From: Kiritimatiellia bacterium | Lineage (GTDB): Bacteria; Verrucomicrobiota; Kiritimatiellia; RFP12; UBA1067 | Reading direction: 5' to 3' | DNA: 15,883 nt | NCBI GenBank assembly: GCA_017959645.1 | Contig: JAGDAE010000264.1 | Location: forward strand, 1 to 15,883 | Shown here: one piece after another, positions 1 to 6,967 of the stretch | How positions within the stretch are numbered: position 1 is the first letter of the stretch | Layout: each line of letters opens with the position of its first letter | Made by a program: the position numbers and the translations under genes | The notes under the pieces: generated by a model | What the model saw: only the letters and a program-made list of their open reading frames with translations | Databases searched by the model: none | What the model was told of the DNA's origin: nothing

Positions 1-1
1 C

Positions 2-952
2 TCATGGCGCGACATCCCTTCTGAATTCGGCCACGAGACACTCGAACATCTCCGCGAGCCCGACGCGCGCGCGCCAGCCGAGCGCTTCGATTTTTTGCGT
101 CGAGAGATTGAGCTTCGCTTCGGGCGCGTAGCCGCGTCCGTCCGCGAGCGACGGGTCGAGAACGACGCGCGAAGGCGGATTGGCGGCGCAGAGCGCCTCG
201 GCCATTTCGCGGATCGTGCAGAAGGTTTCGGGATTGGCGACGTTGTACGCCTCGCCGTCGCGCCCCTTGCCGGCGATGGTGCGGATCGCCTCGACCGCGT
301 CGTCGACGTGGCAATAGCAGCGCGCGGTGCGTCCGGCGGTATGAAGGACGATATCCCTGCCGTCGGCGATTGCGCCGGCGAACTGCGCGAACACCCGCGC
401 GTCCGAACGTTTCACGCCTTCGCCGAACGTCTGCGCCAGGCGCACGATGCGTACAGGAACCCCATACTCGCGCCAATGCGCGACGCAGAGATTTTCGGCG
501 AGCCGCTTCGCCTCAGGATAGCTCGAGCGCACCGACAGCGGGTCGAGATATCCGTAGTCGCGCTCCGAAACCGGATTCGCCTCAGGCGCGCCGTAAACTT
601 CCATCGTCGACAGATACACGAACGCGCGCACGTTCTTCTCCCGCGCGAGCGCGAGCGCGTTGCGCGTTCCGTCGAGCACGGACAGGATCGTCTCGACCGG
701 TCTTTCGACGAAAGCGCGCGACGAAGTTTCGGAGGCCGCGTGGACAATCGTTGCGATTTCGCCGTCGACGCGAACCGGCTTCGTCACATCCCATTCAAGA
801 ACGCGCACGGACGGCAGCGCGCCGAACATCGCCTTCGCTTTTGCGACGTTTCGCGCGGCCGCCACCGTATTCTTTCCGTCGCGCGCGAGCGCACGCACGA
901 GCGCGCTTCCTATCAGGCCGGTCGAGCCGGTCACGAGAAAAGTCTCAGCCAT
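2..952 (-). CDS. Extended SDR NAD-dependent epimerase/dehydratase (316 aa)
   Basis: This is a nucleotide-sugar-type short-chain dehydrogenase/reductase of the extended family, expected to be cytoplasmic and NAD(P)-dependent. The Rossmann motif GSTGLIG spans residues 9-15, and the catalytic YxxxK pair is Tyr145/Lys149, preceded by a Ser/Thr at about 115-116. The length is normal for the family and both ends are present, with the TGA stop at 2-4. The start is supported by a GGAGG ribosome site 7 nt upstream. It overlaps the cytidylyltransferase gene by 8 nt, so the two are probably translationally coupled and act in one pathway. Known families pair an IspD/TarI-like enzyme with a reductase that makes the alditol phosphate, so this protein could supply or modify the sugar that is then activated. 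The substrate cannot be read from the sequence. A UDP-sugar 4-epimerase or dehydratase role is equally possible. Confidence 0.9.
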   Translation of the reverse strand: MAETFLVTGSTGLIGSALVRALARDGKNTVAAARNVAKAKAMFGALPSVRVLEWDVTKPVRVDGEIATIVHAASETSSRAFVERPVETILSVLDGTRNALALAREKNVRAFVYLSTMEVYGAPEANPVSERDYGYLDPLSVRSSYPEAKRLAENLCVAHWREYGVPVRIVRLAQTFGEGVKRSDARVFAQFAGAIADGRDIVLHTAGRTARCYCHVDDAVEAIRTIAGKGRDGEAYNVANPETFCTIREMAEALCAANPPSRVVLDPSLADGRGYAPEAKLNLSTQKIEALGWRARVGLAEMFECLVAEFRRDVAP

Positions 953-1664
953 TTGCGCGCCTCCATTCCATGAGCGCCGACAGCGTCACGAGATCTTCCG
1001 GCGTCGTGACTTTGATGTTTCCCCGGCAGCCGTCCACAAGATGGACCGGCATTCCCAGCGCGAAGCAGATCGTCGCCTGGTCGACAAGCCCTTCGTATTT
1101 TCCCGGACGGCGGCGGATGCGCTCGTGCGCGTCGAGAATATCCGCGAGCCGGAAGCCCTGCGGCGCCTGCGCGACATACGACTCGCCGCGCTTCGGCATC
1201 GAATCGATCTTCGCTCCGTCGGAAGAGACGACAACAGTCTCGTAGCACGGCACGATGGTTACCGCGCTGCCGAACTCGCGCACTGCGGCGATGTTGCGCG
1301 AAATCGTCTCGTCGGTCACGTACGGCCTCACGCCGTCGTGGACGAGCACGACCGTTTCGCCGGGATAGAGCGCGGCGCACCGGCGAAGCCCGGCGTAGAT
1401 CGAATCCTGCGCGGTCTGGCCGCCCTCGCAGACGTCGACGAGCTTCTCGATGCCGCAGTCCCGGCAGATCGCGCGCGTCCGGTCGAAATGATCGGGATGC
1501 GTTACGAGGACGATGCCGTCGATTTCCGGATGGCGCTGGAAGAGCTCGAGCGTATGCGCGAGGACGGGCTTGCCGCCGATTTCGAGGAACTGCTTCGGAA
1601 TCGGCGCGCCCATGCGCGTGCCCGACCCGCCGGCGAATATCAAGGCGATGTTCTCAATTTTCAT
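945..1664 (-). CDS. IspD/TarI-like cytidylyltransferase (CDP-alditol synthesis likely)
   Basis: This 239-residue enzyme belongs to the IspD/TarI cytidylyltransferase family, which joins CTP to a phosphorylated polyol and releases pyrophosphate. The CTP-binding loop AGGSGTRMG (residues 11-19), PKQF with Lys24, HDGVRP (109-114) and the C-terminal TTPEDL (220-225) are all present. Where IspD of the isoprenoid pathway normally has GGxxRxxS, this protein reads GGQTAQDS (81-88), without the Arg. That form, as I recall it, is typical of the capsule/teichoic-acid branch, which makes CDP-ribitol or similar. The neighbours agree: a TagF-like CDP-alditol transferase and an SDR enzyme. It overlaps the GT32 gene by 11 nt and the epimerase by 8 nt. 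No clear Shine-Dalgarno precedes the start, so it probably relies on coupling. A role as the housekeeping IspD is less likely but not excluded. Confidence 0.85.
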   Translation of the reverse strand: MKIENIALIFAGGSGTRMGAPIPKQFLEIGGKPVLAHTLELFQRHPEIDGIVLVTHPDHFDRTRAICRDCGIEKLVDVCEGGQTAQDSIYAGLRRCAALYPGETVVLVHDGVRPYVTDETISRNIAAVREFGSAVTIVPCYETVVVSSDGAKIDSMPKRGESYVAQAPQGFRLADILDAHERIRRRPGKYEGLVDQATICFALGMPVHLVDGCRGNIKVTTPEDLVTLSALMEWRRANG

Positions 1665-2460
1665 TGTCGATAGATTTGGCGCGAACCTTCACCAGGGCGA
1701 AAACCCACCGCCTGAATGTCAGACGGCTTCGCAGAATCTCGTCCGGCAGCAGATTGAGCGGCGTCGACGGCGTTGCGTTTCCGCGCTTCTTGAGCCGCAG
1801 CAGACGGAATCGTCCTCCCGGGAGAATGAAAACGTTCGTCCTTTTGTACGGATCCTGCCAGGTCCCCGCCGCATGGTGAACGGCCACGCTGGGGCGATCT
1901 TGCTCCGGCCGGCAAAGCAGGGAGCGCGGATACACTTTGATGCCGTGCGGCAATTCGGCCACGCTGCCGGGTCCGGGCCGTTCCGGACGAATTCCCATCC
2001 GCCGGAGAACATCATGCATCCGGAGATTGACGGTGCGCTCGTCATACACGCCATAGCCACGATCGAACCTCGACGAAGAATAGCTGTCGAGGATGCGTTT
2101 GACGACATCGTTCCCCTTTTCTGCGACAAGAACCGCCGTCTGTATCCGCCCTTTTTTGGTCAAGCCGAACGAGAAGCGGTCGCCGAGAAACACGTCCAGC
2201 GGCGCGGCGAGTTCGACATCCGTATCCAGATAGACACCGCCTTCCCGGTACAAGGCCAAAAGACGGAGATAGTCCGACGCGAACGCCCATTTGCCGGCCG
2301 CCAGCGCCTGGCGGACGTAAGGCACGCCGATTTCTGCGGCTTCCGCATTCCCCCAGGTCCTAATCTGCCAGCCGGGGCAGTTGCGGCGCCAGTTTTCAAG
2401 GTAGGTGTCGTCCGGAGGACGGCTTCCAAGCCAGACGCGATGAATCGTGCGCGGAATCAT
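1654..2460 (-). CDS. GT32 family glycosyltransferase
   Basis: This is a probable GT-A fold sugar transferase (268 aa) of the Och1/CapU-like GT32 family, working at the cytoplasmic face on a surface polysaccharide. It opens with MIPRTIHRVWLG, the usual GT32 start. The donor/metal site lies in ASDYLRLLALYREGGVYLDTDVE (residues 61-83), with the DXD motif at Asp79-Thr-Asp81. I chose the ATG at 2458-2460 because it matches the family N-terminus and leaves a 7-nt gap after the upstream gene. An in-frame ATG at 2493 would add 11 residues of no family character and overlap the upstream gene by 26 nt. The ribosome site is weak. It ends overlapping the cytidylyltransferase by 11 nt. Donor and acceptor sugars are unknown, and no membrane segment is evident. 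Confidence 0.87.
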   Translation of the reverse strand: MIPRTIHRVWLGSRPPDDTYLENWRRNCPGWQIRTWGNAEAAEIGVPYVRQALAAGKWAFASDYLRLLALYREGGVYLDTDVELAAPLDVFLGDRFSFGLTKKGRIQTAVLVAEKGNDVVKRILDSYSSSRFDRGYGVYDERTVNLRMHDVLRRMGIRPERPGPGSVAELPHGIKVYPRSLLCRPEQDRPSVAVHHAAGTWQDPYKRTNVFILPGGRFRLLRLKKRGNATPSTPLNLLPDEILRSRLTFRRWVFALVKVRAKSIDNEN

Positions 2461-2467
2461 GCCGTCA

Positions 2468-4303
2468 TCACCCGAACAATGCGTTGAACGCAAACCTGCG
2501 CACGCGGACGAACGCCGCCGAGCGCCGGCGACGCGGGCTCGCTAGCCCACGCAGCAGGATTTCGGCCAGCAACAATGCAAGCCGCAATTTGATTTTCCGC
2601 GTTTTGACCTTGCACGTCCCAGCGCGCGATCGCGCGGCGGATTCCAATTCCACGATCGCGCGCTCGAGTTTCGGCGTCTTCGGAAGTTTTCGCAGAACCG
2701 CGGCCAATGCATGCCGATCGTTCCACTCGCCGGGACGCGGAACGCCATCGCCGCCGAGCGCAATCAGCCTTTTCGCCAGATTGCGCCTGAAATACGGCGG
2801 CTCCGTTTTGTAGGTCTCGCGATCTAGTCCCATTCCAAACCCAGTCAACGACAATCCGCCGACGGGAGAGACGACGAGGGTATCCGCATTTATGTCCCGG
2901 TGGACTATATTCGAGGCGTCGAGAGCCTTCGCCAGTTCCAGCGCACTTTCCGCGATCGCGTCAAGTTGCCGCTCCGGGAAAGCCGTACCCGTGTCGAGCA
3001 ATTCGCCGACCGGTCTTCCGCACGACTCTTCCAGAACGAGGTACGCCCCGCGCGAGCCGACATGCCACATCAAAGGTCTGGCCGCAAAAGCCGGGGCGGC
3101 CAGGGAAAGCTTCTTTTGCAGCTCGTACCATCGCGAAACAGGATATTTGTCGCCGGGAACGTACACGATCCGGACCGGTCCGCCGGCCAGCCGTGCGCGC
3201 AGCTCAAGCGGCCAAGACGACACCGCGACAGGCGTCGCGTTTTCGATGCCGAAAAGAATCGCCGCCTCCGTCGCATGGCGCGGCCAATTCGCTCGGTATC
3301 CATCGATGCGGACCGAGCGGTCTTCCGGCGTCGAAACGACATAGCCATTCTTTCGCATGAACGCCTCGAGAGCCGGCAGCCAGTCGTCGAATCCGCAACC
3401 ATCGACCTTTGCGGCAAGCGCCAGCGAGCGGAGCTTGGGGAAGTAGTCGGGGGACACCTTGCGCTTCATGTAAAGCACGTGGTAGAGCAAAGAATAGAAA
3501 GCGTCTTCGGCAGACGGAACAAAAATCCCGGCCGGGGACTTCACCCGGTCCTGGAGCATTCTGCGCTCCCAGGCTTCGTCGCAATATCCGTCGCCGATCT
3601 CCCTCATGTCGAGTTTCACGTCGCGTCCAGCGACACGTACGCGGTACGCCGCTCCCGAAGAGCACTTCTCGGCGCCGACGAGACACGCGCACTCTCCGGC
3701 GTTTTCCACCAGCATGTCGACATCGTCATGGGCCGGATCGAACCCGCTGGGAAGATTCTCGTAATTGCGCATTACGACATAGGGATGGACTTCATTGAGA
3801 TAGCCCAAAAGCTCCGCCATCGATCCCCAGTCGCCAGACCCGGGGAAAATCCGGATATTACCGGCATCGACTTTCCCGGCCGCCCACTCGTCGACCGTAT
3901 GCCCGGTCATCATCATCACATCTCTGCGGCTTTCGCGCACGGACAACGTGCCGTGGATCCGGTGAAGCCCACCGGTCCATTCGCGATACCGCCATTTCAT
4001 GCCGAACATCTCGCGATTGACGCGTTCTAGGCCCCTCTGCGACATTTCCAGCCCGAACGACGGATTGGCAATCTTGACGACGATGACGGTGAAAGCGTCG
4101 GCGCCGGCGCGCTTTACCTTGCCCGCGGAATCGGGAAGCAGCGTACCGTAGAACCGGCGATACCCTTCTTCGGCCGACATGCCCCCGGGCCAATCTGCAT
4201 CAAAAGAAAGGAGAATCTCCGCATGCCTGGCGATATCGGCCAATATGCGTTCTTTCGCCGCCATTGCGCGAGGCCAGATTACAAACATGTGGATCTCAGC
4301 CAT
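2468..4303 (-). CDS. Nucleotidyltransferase-fold / kinase-like fusion protein, probable pseudokinase
   Basis: This 611-residue protein appears to have three parts. Residues 1-150 form an unassigned domain with RFYG (50-53) and WTGGLHRIH (109-117). A central part resembles a nucleotidyltransferase fold, with HDDVDMLV (192-199) followed by a third acidic strand, KLDM (230-233). The C-terminal part, from about 375, resembles a protein or sugar kinase. Its catalytic loop reads HRDINADTL (468-476), so the HRD Asp is kept but the metal-binding Asn (D+5) is Thr. The DFG triplet reads GFG (488-490), so its Asp is lost, and no clear VAIK lysine is visible. The tail is rich in Arg and Lys. The ATG at 4303 was chosen for its AAGGAG site 8 nt upstream, over an ATG at 4342 that would overlap the upstream gene by 47 nt. 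Proteins with this kind of N-terminus occur, as I recall, in capsule loci. Function is unknown: possibly polymer modification or a scaffold. Confidence 0.8.
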   Translation of the reverse strand: MAEIHMFVIWPRAMAAKERILADIARHAEILLSFDADWPGGMSAEEGYRRFYGTLLPDSAGKVKRAGADAFTVIVVKIANPSFGLEMSQRGLERVNREMFGMKWRYREWTGGLHRIHGTLSVRESRRDVMMMTGHTVDEWAAGKVDAGNIRIFPGSGDWGSMAELLGYLNEVHPYVVMRNYENLPSGFDPAHDDVDMLVENAGECACLVGAEKCSSGAAYRVRVAGRDVKLDMREIGDGYCDEAWERRMLQDRVKSPAGIFVPSAEDAFYSLLYHVLYMKRKVSPDYFPKLRSLALAAKVDGCGFDDWLPALEAFMRKNGYVVSTPEDRSVRIDGYRANWPRHATEAAILFGIENATPVAVSSWPLELRARLAGGPVRIVYVPGDKYPVSRWYELQKKLSLAAPAFAARPLMWHVGSRGAYLVLEESCGRPVGELLDTGTAFPERQLDAIAESALELAKALDASNIVHRDINADTLVVSPVGGLSLTGFGMGLDRETYKTEPPYFRRNLAKRLIALGGDGVPRPGEWNDRHALAAVLRKLPKTPKLERAIVELESAARSRAGTCKVKTRKIKLRLALLLAEILLRGLASPRRRRSAAFVRVRRFAFNALFG

Positions 4304-5030
4304 TCGCGTCTCTCCTTCGCCAATATTCCGCCAGGGCGGCATAGCCGGTGATTTTCTTGCGCTCGCGCAAGATCCGGCGTTTCATTTTTTCTCGTTTTTC
4401 GCCTTTTCTGAACGGAAGCAGCAGGCCGTACCAGATCCACATCAAAGCCGGTTTCACTTTGTAGGGGAAAGCGAGAATGTTCCGGCGCGTCCACGACGGG
4501 AAAGGCAGCGACGGATAGTCGTCTTTCGAGCCGAACGTTTTGGCCAGCGTGCCTTCCGGCACCAGCTCGAAGTATTTTCTGATTCCCCAATTCGCCACCG
4601 ACGGGTGTATATGGCCTTTGACGAACGTCTTGTGCACGCTGCCTCCGGCTGGGTATCTGTCGCTGCAGACGACCGGACACTTTCTGCCGTATGCGAAACA
4701 GGCTGCCAGACGGTGCGCCCCATTCAGCAACTCGCCGTCGCCGTCTACCGGTATGGCCGGGCGACTGAGATCGTATCCGTTCTCGCGTATGCTCGCGGCC
4801 GTTCTCCTGAACGACTCGATGAAATCTTCGGGCTTATCCCTGAACGGCTCGGCTTCGTAGAATCCGTTGCGCGATCTGACCATTTCCAGATACGCCTCTT
4901 CGGCAATCCTGATTTCGCCGCGATCGCCGCTTTCCCAAGCCTTGGCGAGGGCGACCTTGAATATGAGATCGTACCGGACGCTTTTCGCCAAAACCTCGGC
5001 AGGGTCGACTATTCTCGCGCTCCGCTCCAT
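4296..5030 (-). CDS. ParB/sulfiredoxin-fold protein of a glycopolymer cluster
   Basis: I cannot name a function for this 244-residue protein. Residues 84-120 carry a ParB/Srx-type core: a strand ending in PAIPVDGDGELLNGAHRLAA (91-110), in which GAHRLAA matches the GxxRxxAA phosphate-binding box of ParB, sulfiredoxin and the SerK/SbnI free-serine kinases. The N-terminal 80 residues are helical and charged. The C-terminus has one hydrophobic patch (about 193-206) amid many Arg/Lys, suggesting membrane association. It lies 3 nt after the GT2-TagF gene and overlaps the kinase-like gene by 8 nt, so it belongs to the polymer unit and not to chromosome partitioning. The fold binds nucleotides in its known members, so an ATP- or CTP-dependent kinase or hydrolase role on the polymer or its precursor is a reasonable inference, not more. 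Confidence 0.8.
   Translation of the reverse strand: MERSARIVDPAEVLAKSVRYDLIFKVALAKAWESGDRGEIRIAEEAYLEMVRSRNGFYEAEPFRDKPEDFIESFRRTAASIRENGYDLSRPAIPVDGDGELLNGAHRLAACFAYGRKCPVVCSDRYPAGGSVHKTFVKGHIHPSVANWGIRKYFELVPEGTLAKTFGSKDDYPSLPFPSWTRRNILAFPYKVKPALMWIWYGLLLPFRKGEKREKMKRRILRERKKITGYAALAEYWRRRDANG
4312..4317 (-). promoter_or_regulatory. Shine-Dalgarno deciding the start of the NTase/kinase-like gene
   Basis: The minus strand reads AAGGAG 8 nt before the ATG at 4303. It lies inside the 3' end of the ParB-like gene and supports a 611-residue product over the alternative start at 4342, which lacks a comparable site. Confidence 0.75.
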
Positions 5031-5033
5031 CGC

Positions 5034-6965
5034 TCACACGACTCCGCTCAAAATCACATCCGCCGCGCGTTCCGACGCAAGTCCGTCTTCGGCGGAACCT
5101 TTTTCCGCAAAAAACCTTTCGAGCCGCCCGGCGTACGCGCCTTCGTCGAATTGCGCAATCGCCTCCGCAAGCGCGGGCGGATTCTCGGCGACCGGAAACG
5201 GAGTCGCCGAAAGCGGATAGTAGAACCCGCGGGCGGTCTCGTACTTTTCGCGGTCCGGCGCGTAGACGAACGCAGGGCGCCCCGACAGCGCGAAATCGAA
5301 GATGCAGCTGGAATAGTCGGAGATAACGGCGTCGGCGAGAGCGAGCAGCTCCTGTATGTCCGGGTAGCCGGTGACGTCCTCGACATCGCTCGAAAAAGGC
5401 AGCGATATCCCCTTCTTGCGCAGATTCGGATGCAGACGGGCCTGGATCTTCCACTCGCCCGGCCAGCGCTTCTCCAACGCCGCTTTCACGTCCCGGAAGT
5501 CGAGCAGATACGCATCCGTCGCCCCGTCATCGCGAAACGTCGGCACGTACAGCAGCGTCTTGGTCGTTGCCGCGCGCCAATCGCGGGCGCGACTTTTGAC
5601 GACAATGTCGTTGCGCGGATGCCCGGTGACGAGAATCTCCGGCCCGTTCCCGAACCAGCCGCGCGCGAGCCGCGCCTCCCACGTGCAGTTCGCGAAGAAC
5701 ACGTCGAGCATCGCCGCCTCTTTCGCGCAGAGCGTCTCGGTGCATCGTTTGATGCCGAAAGATCCGTGCCAGGTCTGGCAGTAGCGCTGGCCCGGCTTCT
5801 TTACGAGGCCGCGGTTTTTCACGAAATGTCCGAGGTTGTGGTTCGAGCACCACACGCCGGCGCTCGCCAGCTCCTTCAGCGCGACGCGGCTTTTCCACGG
5901 GACTATACGGATGCCGGCGGGAACCGAAACGCCGCCGGGGTCTCTGGCCAGCCACACGAGATCGAGATCTCTGCGCCGTCTCAGCAGTTCGAGCGCGATG
6001 TACTTCTGGTTGCATCCGAACCCGCCGCCCTGGAATTGGCTGAACACGATCTTTTTGCGGTCGATTCTCCGCCACAGATGCCGGCACTGCCACGCGCCGA
6101 ACGCGGCGACAATCGCATGGAACATGCGCTCGACGCGCTTGCCGGGCGACAGAGAGCCGGGGCCGGGAGCGGCGATATCCAACTTCGCCCGCCTCACCCG
6201 CTTTTCGAGCATCCTGCGGGCGATTTCGACGCGTTTCATCGCATATCTGCGCATCGGATGGACCGCAAAAGCTTCGCTGACAAACCTCATTCCGGCAAGA
6301 TAGCTCTTAGCCTTCTTTTCGTCGAACGGCGAACGGACGATCGAGATCTCGCCGCCGTTGTGGCAGTAGACGTACATCGGCTCGCCGATTTCGGCGAACG
6401 ACGGAATATTCCCGAAAAGCTCCGTGACGAACGGCCAGTCCTCGAAACTGATTCCTTCGATGAACCGCCTCGAGCCGATCGCGTCGCGCCGGTAGAATTT
6501 GTTCCACGCCGACGAGTGCATGTGGCGGCGGCCGACGAGATGCTTGAGCGCGGGGCTGCGCAGACGCCACTTGACGCCGGCTTTGCGCGGCCTGTCGAGC
6601 GTATCGACCGCGTAATGCGACGAGACCGTCACGGCCGCCCCCGATTCCACGGCGGCCTGGAGAAACTTGCGTATCGCGTCGGAGGGGATCCAGTCGTCGG
6701 AATCGACGAACATGACATATTCCCCGATTGCGATGTCCAGCCCGGCGTTGCGAGCCGACGAAAGCCCTCCATTCGGCTTGTCGATTATTTTCACCTTTCC
6801 GGCATAGCGTCCGAGTATTTCCCGGGAGGAGTCGGTCGAGCCGTCGTTGACGCATATGATCTCGGCATCGATTCCTTTCGCCGCTTCGATTACCGAATCG
6901 AGACAGCGCACGAGATACTTCTCGACGTTGTAGACCGGAATTATTGTAGAAACCAGATGCGCCAT
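5034..6965 (-). CDS. Bifunctional GT2 glycosyltransferase / TagF-like CDP-alditol phosphotransferase
   Basis: This 643-residue protein fuses two transferases. Residues 1-230 form a GT-A family 2 glycosyltransferase with STIIPVYNVEKYL at the start, NDGSTD (40-45), the DSDD metal site (88-91) and FEDWPF (174-179). Residues 305-600 form a GT-B domain of the CDP-glycerol:poly(glycerophosphate) transferase (TagF/TagB) family, with TWHGS (398-402), TGHPRND (447-453), YVPTFRDD (473-480), RLHPN (510-514), ISDYSS (548-553) and FDFALSGRP. The histidines at 400 and 512 match the two known catalytic histidines of TagF. It would add a sugar and an alditol phosphate to a growing surface polymer at the inner membrane, using the CDP-alditol made downstream. 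The C-terminal domain could instead act as a polymerase for repeating alditol-phosphate units. It starts 2 nt after the gluQ stop with no obvious ribosome site, implying coupling. Confidence 0.9.
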   Translation of the reverse strand: MAHLVSTIIPVYNVEKYLVRCLDSVIEAAKGIDAEIICVNDGSTDSSREILGRYAGKVKIIDKPNGGLSSARNAGLDIAIGEYVMFVDSDDWIPSDAIRKFLQAAVESGAAVTVSSHYAVDTLDRPRKAGVKWRLRSPALKHLVGRRHMHSSAWNKFYRRDAIGSRRFIEGISFEDWPFVTELFGNIPSFAEIGEPMYVYCHNGGEISIVRSPFDEKKAKSYLAGMRFVSEAFAVHPMRRYAMKRVEIARRMLEKRVRRAKLDIAAPGPGSLSPGKRVERMFHAIVAAFGAWQCRHLWRRIDRKKIVFSQFQGGGFGCNQKYIALELLRRRRDLDLVWLARDPGGVSVPAGIRIVPWKSRVALKELASAGVWCSNHNLGHFVKNRGLVKKPGQRYCQTWHGSFGIKRCTETLCAKEAAMLDVFFANCTWEARLARGWFGNGPEILVTGHPRNDIVVKSRARDWRAATTKTLLYVPTFRDDGATDAYLLDFRDVKAALEKRWPGEWKIQARLHPNLRKKGISLPFSSDVEDVTGYPDIQELLALADAVISDYSSCIFDFALSGRPAFVYAPDREKYETARGFYYPLSATPFPVAENPPALAEAIAQFDEGAYAGRLERFFAEKGSAEDGLASERAADVILSGVV

Positions 6966-6967
6966 GG

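Noticed and set aside
4296..5030. Chromosome or plasmid partition ParB.
   Set aside because: There is no ParA neighbour and no helix-turn-helix domain, and the gene is embedded in a polymer operon.
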